Origin: Camellia lanceoleosa
Taxonomy: Eukaryota; Streptophyta; Magnoliopsida; Ericales; Theaceae
Reading direction: 5' to 3'
Assembly (NCBI GenBank): GCA_025200525.1
Contig: CM045763.1
Location: forward strand, 155,998,246-156,062,245
Length of the DNA: 64,000 nucleotides
Shown: in pieces, positions 1 through 10,519 of the stretch
Layout of the letters: every line of letters starts with the position of its first letter
Position numbering within the stretch: position 1 is the stretch's first letter
Made by a program: the position numbers and the translations under genes
The notes under the pieces: model-generated
The model's database searches: none
Seen by the model: the letters and a program-made list of their open reading frames with translations, nothing else
What the model was told of the DNA's origin: nothing

Positions 1-427
1 CTACCTTGTTCTTTCCACTGGCCTCAGCTCGGTCAAGGGTTTGAGTTGCTTGATCAGAGCGGAGCCTTGTTGTTGTTGACAGGTCATGGCTTGAAATTGG
101 AATGGCTTCAGGTTGACTGAGCTCAATTACAATTCGCCCTAATAGCGGAGGCTCTTCTGGCATGAAGTTCCAAGCATACGATGCAGTTGGCAGCAGAGCC
201 GACATTCTGTAGGCTAGATTAACCACAGATCTCTGAAGGCTGCCAATCATTCCCATCAGCTCAAAAGTTGCGAGCTCACGGGATTGGAATAGTTGGGGTT
301 CCCAGATTGGATGCGCAGCAGGTGACCTGGGTGGACGTTGCATCTCAACATCAATCTCACCCTGCATGGTGGTTCCCTGGTTTAGTGCCGCTCCCATAAC
401 CACAATCTCTTCTGAATTCTGGGTCAT
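1..427 (-). CDS. First ORF of Tat#1, running off the window (gag N-terminus or Ogre-type extra ORF)
   Basis: An open frame starts at ATG 427 (MTQNSEEIVVMG...) and continues for about 142 codons to base 1 without a stop. The visible part is rich in Glu, Leu and Ser. It contains ELMGMIGSLQRS followed by a Pro/Glu patch (MPEEPPLL). I do not recognise a domain. It stands where Tat#2 begins gag, after a leader of nearly the same length (about 790 bp). Yet its sequence does not resemble the Tat#2 gag N-terminus (42417-42716), although the leaders are homologous. It may be gag of a diverged subfamily or the extra ORF that Ogre-type Tat elements carry before gag. It is the only long frame of Tat#1 in the window and is undamaged here. 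Confidence 0.55.
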   Translation of the reverse strand, partial: MTQNSEEIVVMGAALNQGTTMQGEIDVEMQRPPRSPAAHPIWEPQLFQSRELATFELMGMIGSLQRSVVNLAYRMSALLPTASYAWNFMPEEPPLLGRIVIELSQPEAIPISSHDLSTTTRLRSDQATQTLDRAEASGKNKV

Positions 428-1192
428 CGTAAGTCTGCTGAATAGGACAGAGGTGATGTGACTGGTGCCTGGCGGACCTGACGGATCGGTGAGCTTTGGT
501 TGGCCTCCTTCTGCCTGGCCTCAGCAAGGGAAGAACACTGGTTGCTCTGAACTGAATTTTTGAACTGAAAGAGAAAACAGGCTGCGTCTCAATTCAATAC
601 AGACATGAACATAGCTGAATAACTGTATTCGACCACTAATCACTGTTCCCCAAATCACTGCTCCAAATCTGAATTTGATACCCACAGGTAGAACTGATTC
701 CCAAAACACTGATGCCCTCAGGCCTGATACTTAGACTTGCAAACTGATATGCGCATTCCCTGTAGAGATACACTCTAAAAGCACATAGCAAATAAATGAG
801 AGCCAAAATACCCCTATGGTGGGATAGGGTTTCCCTGTCCTATTTTGTCAGGAGCTAGGGTTTTACTATGCACACAGGGAGTTTCAAACAACCTACAATT
901 GGGTAAGCAACCTGTCCTAGTTTGGAATGGTCACTACGGATTCCAATATGCACTAAGTTGAATGGTCAAAAAGGGTGCCTCGGTAAAAATCAGGGTTTGT
1001 GTTCCCATCGTGGCAAAGCCCGTAACCAGTCAGCCTTATGGCATGCTTCTCAATGCAAGCCTCTGGCAAACCGTTCAGGAATAGCAGACGGCAAACACTG
1101 TGACTTAGGTGCACCAATGCAAATGCAATGTAAAGAAACACATAAGTGTAGTCAAAATAATAAATCATGAGTTCAAGTTAAGTTCTTTAAAT
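428..1192 (-). other. Untranslated leader of Tat#1
   Basis: About 765 bp between primer site and first ORF, homologous to 42717-43501 of Tat#2 (for example the shared block around 640-760 and 42950-43070). Short frames on both strands look accidental and are not conserved between the two copies. Confidence 0.6.
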
Positions 1193-1209
1193 CCCCAGTG
1201 GAGTCGCCA
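1193..1209 (-). promoter_or_regulatory. Primer binding site of Tat#1 (tRNA-Arg type)
   Basis: The plus strand reads CCCCAGTGGAGTCGCCA, which as I recall it equals the 3' end of plant tRNA-Arg(ACG) including CCA. On the minus strand this is a 17-nt primer site five bases inside the LTR boundary. tRNA-Arg priming is typical of Ogre/Tat elements. The site is well preserved here and decayed in Tat#2. Confidence 0.8.
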
Positions 1210-1214
1210 GAAAC

Positions 1215-4200
1215 TATGGACGTCCCGAACATCCCGGGGGGCCTTGCTACCATAGTTCGGACTCAAATTGTTATGGTTCTTAATCTGATCTCGCAAAGTG
1301 CAATGCGAGATTGATAAATCACCAAAGAGTCCAAATCCGGCAAATCGTTTTGGAAAACAGATTTTTAGAAAGAAGTACCAAACATGGACTACTTTGCCAG
1401 ATACAGAGTCGCCACCTAAATATTTTATTTGGGGGGGGGGATTTACAAAACCCTGACTCGTTGCCTAAGGCCACGTGTCGGTCATCACCAAAGTTGTCTC
1501 GGCTCGGGAACTTGGGTACGTTTGGGGAGGGTCAGCTATGAGCACCTCTGCTCGCTCGATCAAAAATCGGCCACTACTAAACATGATATCTCATTTTTGA
1601 AAACACATGCGTTCTTATTCCGGTTAATTAGCTAGACTTACTATGTGATGCGCACAGCAAAACAAGTATAGACTAGATCGCCTAATTTGGAACAAAGCAT
1701 TGCATATCCGTTTGTTTGGAAAATGGTTTGAAGTTTGCTACTCGTAAGTAGGCTAAATCGAGGATTTCAATGAATTGTTCCAATTCAAGTAATCCAGCCT
1801 TCACCCACAGGCATTCAGGCAATTATATCAACTAAGCAGATAGTCTCATGGCAAGCATGCTATCATGGCAACATTCACATACATGGAAGATGCTAAAGCA
1901 TAAACTCTCACAGTGTACTCCGAGTCAAGACAAGAAACTAGTTAGTAATCATGCATGATTCTAGTTCATGTTAGCAATGGCTAATGCAACACATGCGGAA
2001 TGCAATTAGAATAGGCTCGGCTAATCTAAAATGGCATATGAGATGCGACAATTCGATACACGTATCCAACTTGGAATTGAAATACAATGCAGTTAGTATG
2101 ATGCGCCGAGCCCGGTGCATGCAATACTGATGAGTGATGCAAACATGCACCGCATAAGGTATGCTAAATCAAATATGCCCTAAATCTAACCATCGTAAGT
2201 GATTAAATAAAAGTGAGAAAGAAATGGGGATTGGAAGACATGCATCACACACACGCACGCTTATTACACAATTGTGCCCTCTCGAGGGACCGAAAGAATC
2301 ATACAAATTAACTAACTAATAAGCTAATTAATTATTACACAACACTTAACTAATTAAATGAATTAATTAAGCTAAGAAAGCAGTAAAGAGGCCTCGGGAA
2401 GAGGAATGAATGCATGCATGCTCGGCTCCGCTCGGAAATCCATTGCCATGCTACATGTTGCCTCTGTTTGCACTGTTTTGCACCTCTGAGAACTGTGAAA
2501 ATCCATGGGATGCCTCTAAACTACTCCTGATCACTGTGGGATGTCACCGACCAAGAGGTGAGGCCACCGGCCACAGGGAACTGGTGATCAACCATGTGTG
2601 GGGATCTCGGCCAACAATGCATAGCCGGCCGGCACTGAAGATGGTCGACCGACCATCTCTTCCCGAAAAATGCTGTTTTTGCTGCAATAGAGGACAGACA
2701 GAGCATGGCAATGCATTTTCAAGGCAATGTGTGCACTACCACCCTCCTTATCATGTTTAAGACTCAAAGGAGTATGGTTTTCGACCCTCGGGTCATCAAT
2801 CACACATTTCAATGCGTGATGGCCAAATGAGCCGATTGTACAATTCAATATGGAATGAAATGCACACAAAACACATAAAGGGGCCCTGACCTCTATCATG
2901 GTTGATCAAGAGGCAAGGGATGCAAACATGCAAGCAAGACTAATGCAACATGAGCATGTTAAGGACAATGCCATTCAAGGCTAATGGTAACAAGCATGCC
3001 AAATGCAATACAACCTAAACAAGCATGCAAACATGCAAGGCATGTGACAACATTCAAGCTTGTAACAACATGTGAGGCAAACATGTAACAACATGTGAGG
3101 CAAACTTAACAAGAGATGCATGCCAAATGCAACACCACTTAAACATGCAACAACATGTTAATAGGCCAAGTATGTAACAACATGCAAGGCAAGCATGCAA
3201 CAACATGCAAAGGAATGGACTTAAACCAATATGGGCAGCTCTCAAATAGATGCAAATCAGTGGCCAAAATGCTAAGGCGATGAAGACAAATGCACATACA
3301 AACATGCATGTCAAATCGGCCTAACACTTAAGCATAAAAGGGCAACTTTTAAGGACACTTAAAAGAGACAAACATGGGTAATTGATAGACGTGTTAAGCT
3401 TTGAAATTATGCAAAGGATGATGCCAAATCAACCAAATAATCATGAACATAGCATGCATGAGGCTTAAAGCCTAAGACTAGCAAAGGGACTTATACCAAA
3501 ACTACACAAAACAAAGAGCATATGGCAAGCATGACCCAAAACAGTCCTAAATCATGGCAAAGTGAGCTTAAAACATGCAATGACCAAAGCCAAGACAAGC
3601 TAAATCAAAAGGGCAAAATCATGGGGCTTGCAAGGCCATCAAAGAGGTGTTACACTACACCTAATACAACCAAACATGGCATGATTCAAGCAACCAAAAA
3701 CAGAGTGATGGCATGCTAAAATGAGCCTAAAAACCCACTTAGATGGCATCTAAATGACCTAAGCATGGTGGCACACATAATGGCATATTCAAGGGGCATA
3801 GACAAAACTCTTCAAGGCATTGGAAGGAGCTATAAGTGCAAGCATGTGAGCATGGAACATGGACTAAAATACCATAACTAATGATGCCAAATCACTTAAA
3901 TAGCCCAAGTAAAGCATGCTAGAGGCTTGGACACTTAAAGCTAACAAGTAAGATTGCATGGTGGCTATACAAAACAATGCAAGCATGACCAAAACAATGA
4001 AAAATAGAGCTTAAGCATGCTACAACAAGGCTAAAAGCTTCATGGAGTTGAGCCAAAATCATGCTAAAAAGACATGTCACAACATGATGCATGTTAAGGC
4101 AAATCATGGGATTACAAGACAAGTATACACAGCATGCATGGCATGTCAAAACCAACTCAAAACAGAGGTGTAACATGGAAAAACAAAGCCTAATACATAC

Positions 4201-5312
4201 TGAAATGAAGCTAAAACAAGCTAAGCACACATGCTACCACATAAGCCATTTATGCAAGCATGAAAGACAACATGGAGAGGGGATGACCCTCTCCTATTTA
4301 AGACACCAAGACCACCTCTCCACCACTGAAAATCCTTTGGATTTCAGTGGTAGAGAGGTCATGCAAGGTTAAGAATAATGGCCAAAATGGATGGCCTTAA
4401 ACAAGGCCTTGGAGGGGGGAGACAACCCCAAACCTCAAAGTGACCTTAAACAAAGTTCTAAAGAACACAAAATCAAAACTTTTATCAGTTATAGTCGAAG
4501 CTTAAAACAATAAGGAAATAGGTCTAAAAGCCTAAGCAAGAAAGGGGCATCTAAAGCAAAGATGCTCACCCTTGTAGAACCTCTTCAAGAAGAAAGCTTC
4601 AGAAGGTTTCTCTGATCAAAAACAACTCAAGAACCCTAACACCAACCCTCTAGTGCCTCAACAGCTCAAGGATGGTGTAATGCTAGGTGTTCAAGTGCAA
4701 AAGTAAGACAAAAACTCACTTTAAGGCACAAAATAGGATCAAATAAGGGATTATAGATACAAAACTATATCTCACTCTCTAACCTTAATTTTTAGAAGCC
4801 CTGAGAAGGGAGGAGGACCACCCCTCTTATAGAAATCAAATTTCTAAGCTTCATGGAGAAGCTAGACCAAAGGACAAATCCCTCCATACACGTGTATGGA
4901 GGGGGCAATTGTGCATGCCAGCTGTTCCAGCTGGCACTAAATATCTGCATAAAGCAGATGAACAGGGTTCGGCCAGCAAAAATCGCCGATCGACAAACAC
5001 AATGGGCCGGCCGACCAAATACAGTGCTGACCGGCCAATACATTTGGCTGGTGGAAAGATAACATGGCCGATGGCCCCAAGCCATGGCCGTTGGGTTGAG
5101 GGGATGTCTGACAAGCCACCCTCTTCCCTTAAAATCCAAAAACACAAGTGTTTGGTCTAACCAAGCACAAAACAGTCAAGTTGACAGATCCTAAGGCAAG
5201 GCGCACAGTCGAGTCCTTCGGGAACTCGAAACGAACACGAGCATGGATGATCATCGAGTGTTCAAACAATGACGTCCAAGTCTTGAGGACGGTCAAAAAT
5301 GGGATGTCTACA
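1215..5312 (-). repeat. 5' LTR of Tat#1 (4098 bp)
   Basis: It ends with GATGTCTACA at 5312, which is the minus-strand LTR start TGTAGACATC. The other end should be TGTAGACG but reads TATGGACG at 1215, so the terminal TG is mutated. A TATA-like TATAAGAG lies on the minus strand at 4825-4832, about 485 bp into the LTR. Two palindromic-word clusters lie at 2555-2665 and 4965-5095. Adjacent hairpins lie at 4274-4294 and 4322-4351. Around 2900-4260 the sequence is a degenerate field of AACATGCAA-like words. A G-run of about 11 occurs near 1430. ORFs called here are not supported. Confidence 0.88.
4825..4832 (-). promoter_or_regulatory. TATA-like box of the Tat#1 LTR
   Basis: TATAAGAG at the position where the other Tat LTRs have TATAAAAGG (25526-25535 and 47194-47204). 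It is probably the LTR promoter, with a G>A-type difference in this copy. Confidence 0.5.
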
Positions 5313-5797
5313 CCATACCGTGTACGGAATGCCGTCTTTGGGATGTCCTCCTCCCTGACCCTCAACTGATGGTATCCCGATCCCAAGTCTATCTTATAGA
5401 AACAACGGGACCCTTTCAACTAGTCAAACAGATCATCTATACGAGGCATAGGGTACTTGTTCTTAACCATAGCCCGATTCAACTTCCGGTAATCAATACA
5501 AAGTCTCAAAGCCCCGTCTTTCTTTTTAGCAAAGAAATTTGGTGCTCTACAAGTACTAGGGCGAATAAAGCCCTTATCTAGCAACTCCTGGAGTTCAATC
5601 TTCAATTCACTCAACTCGGCTGGGGCAAAACGATACGGTGCCATTGAAATTGGCGTCGTGCCGGGCACTAAATCAATAGAAAACTCCACCTCTCGATGGG
5701 GTGGTAAACTAACAAGATCCTCGGAAAAGACGTCTGAGTACTCACAAACCACTCTGGGTAACTCAATCTGGATCTCATCACACTCACCACTCATCAA
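5313..5797 (-). pseudogene. Reverse transcriptase, N-terminal part (broken)
   Basis: The minus frame shows [12 protein letters not shown], the palm entry [17 protein letters not shown] with KLNRAM, then a stop near 5420, then [16 protein letters not shown] (the first catalytic Asp region) and [10 protein letters not shown]. Immediately afterwards the frame runs into the Tat#1 LTR at 5312. The YVDD block, RNase H and integrase are therefore separated from it. The internal stop replaces a Gln-type codon (CAG to TAG). Inactive. Confidence 0.85.
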
Positions 5798-6279
5798 GCT
5801 AGCGAGAAGACCACTAAGCTCACTCCGCCCTCACGGATCATACACTGGTGACAAAACACTACCAACCCGATTCCCTAAGAAATAGAAACAATCCTTGTTC
5901 AAGGTACATACAGTAACCCTCTGGCGATAGCAATCGATAACAGCCCAGTATGACGATAACCAGTCCATACCTAAAATCACATCAAAACCCGACATAGCCA
6001 TAACTATAAAAGAAAATGAAAGCCGGTGGTCGGTGACTTCTATATCACAGCCCGACACCCTTGTTTCAAAATCAATTCACCTCCAACAGGTGATACAACA
6101 CAAATAGGAGATGCTAACTGCGCCAACTCCAACCCCAAAACAGATGCAAATGCAGTAGATATAAAAGAATGGGATGCACCCGTATCAATTAACACACTAG
6201 CAACCGAGTTGCAAAACAAAAAGGTACCTCTCACAACAGATGGAGCCGGTACAAGATCCTGCGTGATAACAGCATACAC
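5798..6279 (-). pseudogene. Retroviral-type aspartic protease of the Tekay-like element (broken)
   Basis: Minus-strand frame 6279-6040 carries the active-site motif VLIDTGASHSFIS. It continues after a frameshift near 6050 as VMAMSGFDVILGMDWLS, the second conserved protease block of Ty3 elements. A stop follows at about 5831, before the linker to RT in the same frame. The catalytic DTG itself is intact, but the frame is not. Confidence 0.85.
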
Positions 6280-6299
6280 ATGCCCCGAAGGTCTCTGAT

Positions 6300-6800
6300 C
6301 TACCTGCTCACCTCTCGGAGCAACAGGCTACAGCACGGACTGAGACGATAAGGCTCCCTGATTGGCCCTCGAGGCCTGAACAGACTAAACTGGCTGATAA
6401 CTCTACCTCGACCCAGATGCACCAGATGTGCCACTCAACTGCGGGCAAAACCTCTTCAGGTGCCCCGCCTGACCACACTAATAACATGAGGGTGGCTGGC
6501 CTCTACCCTGACTCTGGCTCTGAGGACTAGCCGAAGAAGAAGCTGCTCTCTGCCTGAACAGACTGAGCTGGCTGAAAACTCTGCCTCGACCTGGATGCAC
6601 TAGATGTGCCACTCAACTGCGGGCATAACCTCTTCAGGCGCCCCGCCTGACCGCACTGATAACATGAGAGTGGCTGGCCTCTACCCTCACTCTGGCTCTA
6701 AGGACGAGCCGAAGAAGAAGCTGCTCTCTGACCTCCTCCCCTCTGCGGGTAAGTTGGAGACTTGTGGCCCAGCGGACCACACTTGAAACAAGTAAAGTGC
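6300..6800 (-). pseudogene. gag C-terminal zinc-knuckle region of the Tekay-like element
   Basis: Minus-strand translation shows CFKCGPLGHKSPTYP near 6790, a CX2CX4HX4 knuckle whose last Cys is Tyr. Two copies of a CY-stop-CGQAGHLKRFC knuckle follow near 6650 and 6475. The two late knuckles are products of the 178-bp DNA duplication. In each the residue between the two first cysteines is a stop or altered. The first knuckle frame is separated from the rest of gag by the small element at 6799-7048. Confidence 0.65.
6378..6733. repeat. 178-bp tandem duplication of a CCHC knuckle segment
   Basis: Segment 6378-6555 is repeated almost unchanged at 6556-6733. Both begin GAACAGACT and both contain ATGTGCCACTCAACTGCGGG. 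Several substitutions separate the copies, so the duplication is not brand new. Confidence 0.9.
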
Positions 6801-7048
6801 CTATTTGGTGCAGCTTAAAAGCGGCTTATTTCAGCTTTCAGCTTAATTTAAACTATTTTGATGTGTTTGGTTTAGCTTATACCTTATAGCTTATAGCTTT
6901 TTGGAAGTCAGAAATCAGCTTATTCTTTGAGTGGGGCAGGAGATGCTTAATTTATAAGTCAGAAATTAGCTTATGTTCATAGTAATAAGCTATAAGCTGT
7001 TTAGGCATAAGCTATAAGCACTTTCCCATAGCTCTACCAAACAGGGCC
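6799..7048. mobile_element. 250-bp MITE-like TIR element, probably hAT-like
   Basis: The ends GCCTATTTGGTGCAGCT and (reverse complement) GGCCCTGTTTGGTAGAGCT form imperfect terminal inverted repeats. AAAGT occurs on both sides (6794-6798 and 7049-7053) as a likely 5-bp target duplication. Taking the element and one AAAGT out brings the zinc-knuckle frame and the gag frame next to each other, which supports an insertion. The interior is made of AGCTTATAAGC-type words and has no coding capacity. The superfamily is uncertain because 5 bp is short for hAT. Confidence 0.7.
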
Positions 7049-7117
7049 AAAGTCTCCCTGACTGCCTCTTCCAGAACTTGAACTCGGCACTGGAAAGGTA
7101 GATCTCACAAACGCACC

Positions 7118-7956
7118 CTACGACTGCTGAGGGTTAGAACCACTCTGCCTCCTACCATCCCCCTGGCCATCCTGACTCCTCTTGGAGGCCCTCATCCTTT
7201 CCACCTCCTCATGCATAATAATCTCCATATGGGCCGCAGCATCCACAAGGCGTCCATACTCCCGAGTCATGGACCCCACAACTCTCATCTTGAGCCCGGT
7301 CCTTAACTTCTTCTCAAACTCAAGACAATGGCATTCCTCAGACGCCACTAGCTCAGGTGCAAACCTAGATAAGCTAGTAATGCGGCCTCAAACAAGGCCA
7401 CTAGTGTACTCAGCAGCTTGAGCTGACAGAACTGTTCCGTCAACTTCTCCCTAGCAGCGGGAGACATAAACTTCTCCTGAAAGGCACCAACGAAAGCCTT
7501 CCAAGCCCCTCCAATACGACCTCGCACAAACTGCCACCACTGACCCGCGTCTCTCTTCAGCTGGAAAGACGCCCAGGTCACCTTCAAAGCCTCATCTTCG
7601 ATGCCAGGCATCTCAAATGTCTTTGTCATCTGCTCGAGCCACTCATCAACCTTAAGCGGCTCCTTCGGATCCCCTACAAACTCATCCAGATTTGACCGGA
7701 AGAACTCTCTCTTCAAAAAGGACAACCTTGCCTCAGTAACATGGGCCTGGACTTGATTCTCAGCTCTGAGAATGTCCATGGATTCCCTTAAAGCTACTGC
7801 CATCTCGCGGGCTAAGGCGCCCATGGCCTGCTGACCTACTGGCTCCGCCACATTGGCCTGACCAGCACCCTCCTGCTGCACTAGAATCTCCTCCGGTATA
7901 GGCATCTCCAGCCTCCCAGGCCTACCTTGCCTACCACCACGTCCTCGTCCTGACAT
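7118..7956 (-). pseudogene. gag of the Tekay-like element (frameshifted)
   Basis: It starts at ATG 7956 (MSGRGRGGRQGRPGRL), the usual basic N-terminus of this gag type. The capsid-like retrotrans_gag domain follows (FVGDPKEPLKVDEWLEQM, WWQFVRGRIGGAWKAF). The frame then breaks near 7348 and resumes in another frame as MRVVGSMTREYGRLVDAAAHM, the gag C-terminal part. The gene would make the structural particle protein. Upstream frame 7957-8162 is leader, not coding. Confidence 0.85.
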
Positions 7957-8340
7957 CCTAATAAAGGTAACAAAAACATTAGCACATTCACAAATGTGCC
8001 GAAGGTAACTCTCTCGCATCCTAATACATTGGACAACAGTAATTCATTCCACGTAAGCACATAATCACATAAGCACTTACGAATTTCATCTCTGGATAAT
8101 GACAGTCCCGAGGCGTTGCTAGAGTTCTGATTAAAAACAACATTGATCAAGTGCTTTTCCAACAGGACTCCAAGAAACCCAAGGATCCAATCAACATCCT
8201 AGAAACTAAATCCCATACCCACTTAATCAAGTAAACATATTATCACATAAGTACATAACACTACACATCAGTCTCTAACAAGCGAGACAAACCCATTGTG
8301 GTATTGACCACTTCCCACGTACCCAAAGTATTCAAACCCG

Positions 8341-8356
8341 GTACGCTTTGATACCA
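8341..8356 (-). promoter_or_regulatory. Primer binding site (tRNA-Met type)
   Basis: The minus strand reads TGGTATCAAAGCGTAC, starting three bases inside the LTR end. TGGTATCA is the hallmark of tRNA-Met primed plant retrotransposons. Confidence 0.85.
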
Positions 8357-8359
8357 AGT

Positions 8360-10502
8360 TGTAACGCCCTCAAAATAAACCCATAACTCATACATTCATG
8401 ATACAAGAAAATGACAATATATTACATACATCAGAGTATTTAATAGAAAGGTATTACATGTTGACAACAAAAGTAAATGCCCTACGGGCTTACAACTTTC
8501 CAAGTCAACACTTGGGTTCAATAAAAGAAGAGCACTAACTCTTTATACAAAATAAGCCCTTGGCTTGATTTACATGTAATACGAAAAGATAACACAAAAA
8601 GATCTTCCAGCCTCTAAGCCCCCCAAGCTATGTCCTTGGAGGCGGTATATCACCTGAACCTGAAAATGATGTCCCATATAGGATGAGCCAACGCCCAGTA
8701 GAGATATGCTAAACATAATATGAGCAACGACTAAAACATTAGCATTTGATAAATAGTCAACTCATATAAACCAATGTGCATCCTCTTCATAACCAATCCG
8801 TAATCATAGATACGTGTATATATATGATTTCCATTCTTTTCCATTCCACAATCCAAACCAAATCATAGTTATGGTTCTTTGTTCATCCAGACAGTATATA
8901 ATGAGACAACAACTCATATCAACAATACTTCAATTTCAAATGAGATTACAACTTATGTCATTAACACTTCAATACTTCCATTTATCTATATTATGCAAAC
9001 GCAATAAGGATTTCGGGACTTTCACCCTGGACACTCCAGCCAACTTAGTTATCACTGGAGTCCATCCCCTATCTCCTCCCAAACATCCGGCTTAGGAGTA
9101 TAGCCCCTATCTCCTCTCAAACCGCGGAGTACATCCCCTATCTCCTCCCAAACAACATACATATACAATGTATTAAACACTTATCATATAAATGATCAAG
9201 CAAAGCACATATTCAATGTGTCATTCCATCAGTCATATGCAATGACATATTCAATTGATTAGTTTTAATTCGCCTAATCATCATGCAGTGTCTACAACAA
9301 TCAAGACTATCCTCCACCAATAGCCCAAAGCAATTATTTCTAAGCAGGTAATAAATGCATCAAACAGATAAATTATCAACACTTTCAAAGGTGAGTGATT
9401 AATCATTCCAACTCCACCATTCATTCTCTTAACTTCTCAATTTCATTATTTCGAAATCAATTTCATTATCTCACAATAAGTGTCATTAATTACACTAATG
9501 ACCTAATTAAACCCAACTAAGGTAATTTCCCTTTTTCTCAATATTGACCCAAAGGTCCAAATTTCAACAATAAACATCAATAGTCTCATTTGAGGCCCAA
9601 AATACACATGTATGGGTCTAAGAACAAAACCCCTCTTTATACATTTTGAAACCCTTACACCCAAAATTTCCCAACTTCAACATTTAATCAAAAAGACCAC
9701 ATGCTTATGTCAAAGACCATAAATATGAGTAGTTATCCCTACCTCAAAATTCAGAGCTCAAAGGAGAAGAATGACAAAACTGAAGATGCTCCGATCACCA
9801 ACTTTTTCGGATCAAAATGGAGACCACGCCAAGCTCCACACTTTTTACAAAGGGATTAGGATGGAAGATCACTAGAGCTAGATGATTTCGAAGAGAGAAG
9901 TCGTATTCTAGAGAGAGGAGATCTCAAATGAGGGTTTTGAAAAGTAAGAGAGGGAGAGAAAGTACAAAAAGTGATTTAAAATAACACAGCTGCGATCTGA
10001 TATACGCATAGTCTGCTCGAGCGAAGAATAGAACGCTCAAGCATAAGACACAAAAACTTAACCCGCTCGATCGCCAAGGTACAAAAACAGGACACTACCC
10101 GCTCGAGCGTAAAGAGACCTGCTCGAGGGTAGATTACACTCCTCTAGTACTTTTACAGACCTCGAATACCCCCTCGAGCGCAAAGATACCCACTTGAGCG
10201 TAGACCCGCTCGAGCGTAAGGAACTCCGCTCGAGCGTAAGGAACTCCGCTCGAGCGTGAAAAACACATCTGCAGTACTTTTGCAGACGCACAAAATGCTG
10301 AAAGGATGCAAACTCCGCTCGAGCGCAACAAGGCCCGCTCGAGCGGATCACCAAAAATCTGGGCAACAAGATTAGAGGCCAAAGCTCAACCAACCTGTTT
10401 GAAACACGCCCAAGACATTACTAAACTCAATTTCAAAGGGTTAAAGGACAGAAATGCAACACAAACAACAACCATCATCCACGGAACCGAGTTTGGGATA
10501 CA
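8360..10502 (-). repeat. 5' LTR of the Tekay-like element (about 2143 bp)
   Basis: On the minus strand it ends GAGGGCGTTACA at 8360, next to the primer site. The 5' end is placed at 10502, where the minus strand reads TGTATCCCAAACTCGG. That end is less certain, since no target duplication can be checked. Inside are three imperfect copies of a CATCCCCTATCTCC unit (9060-9150) and the CGCTCGAGCG array (10011-10345). The sense-strand block CTACTGGGCGTTGGCTCAT near 8680 matches the same landmark in the solo LTRs at 38444 and 51067, which fixes orientation. Confidence 0.75.
10011..10345. repeat. Array of palindromic CGCTCGAGCG words inside an LTR
   Basis: Six perfect CGCTCGAGCG palindromes (near 10099, 10207, 10227, 10247, 10316, 10334) and about six one- or two-mismatch versions lie in 335 bp. 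Three sit in a 20-bp repeat. They are separated by spacer text including GCAGTACTTTTGCAGAC. The same word and spacer occur in the solo LTR at 52093-52330. Confidence 0.88.
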
Positions 10503-10519
10503 ATATACAATGAGAGGAA

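Larger units (their letters stand above)
1..5312 (-). mobile_element. Tat#1: 5' part of a giant Tat-lineage Ty3/gypsy element (partial)
   Basis: Reading on the minus strand this is a 4.1-kb 5' LTR (1215-5312), a tRNA-Arg primer site (1193-1209), an untranslated leader and the start of an ORF that leaves the window at base 1. The LTR end GATGTCTACA at 5312 abuts a foreign reverse-transcriptase frame, so Tat#1 inserted into the element at 5313-10502. The 5 bases right of the LTR (CCATA) should be the target duplication, but the other end is outside the window. LTR and leader are clearly homologous to Tat#2, though more diverged from it than the two Tat#2 LTRs are from each other. Confidence 0.85.
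5313..10502 (-). mobile_element. Del/Tekay-like Ty3/gypsy element, 5' two thirds, interrupted by Tat#1
   Basis: On the minus strand: 5' LTR (8360-10502), tRNA-Met primer site (8341-8356), gag (7118-7956), zinc knuckles, protease and the first half of reverse transcriptase, cut at 5313 by Tat#1. The rest of pol and the 3' LTR should lie left of the window. The RT sequence ([25 protein letters not shown]) is of the chromovirus Del/Tekay type. The assignment is probable, since integrase and chromodomain are not visible. The coding region has stops, frameshifts, a 178-bp tandem duplication and a small TIR element. Confidence 0.82.

Noticed and set aside
1430..1440. G-run as a quadruplex signal
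   Set aside because: A single homopolymer of about 11 G, not four spaced runs, and not kept in the other LTRs.
2410..2899. ORFs inside the Tat LTRs (also 25386-26184, 47055-47753, 44750-45121, 56207-56714)
   Set aside because: Repeated between LTRs because the LTRs are repeated; frames are broken between copies and no domain is visible.
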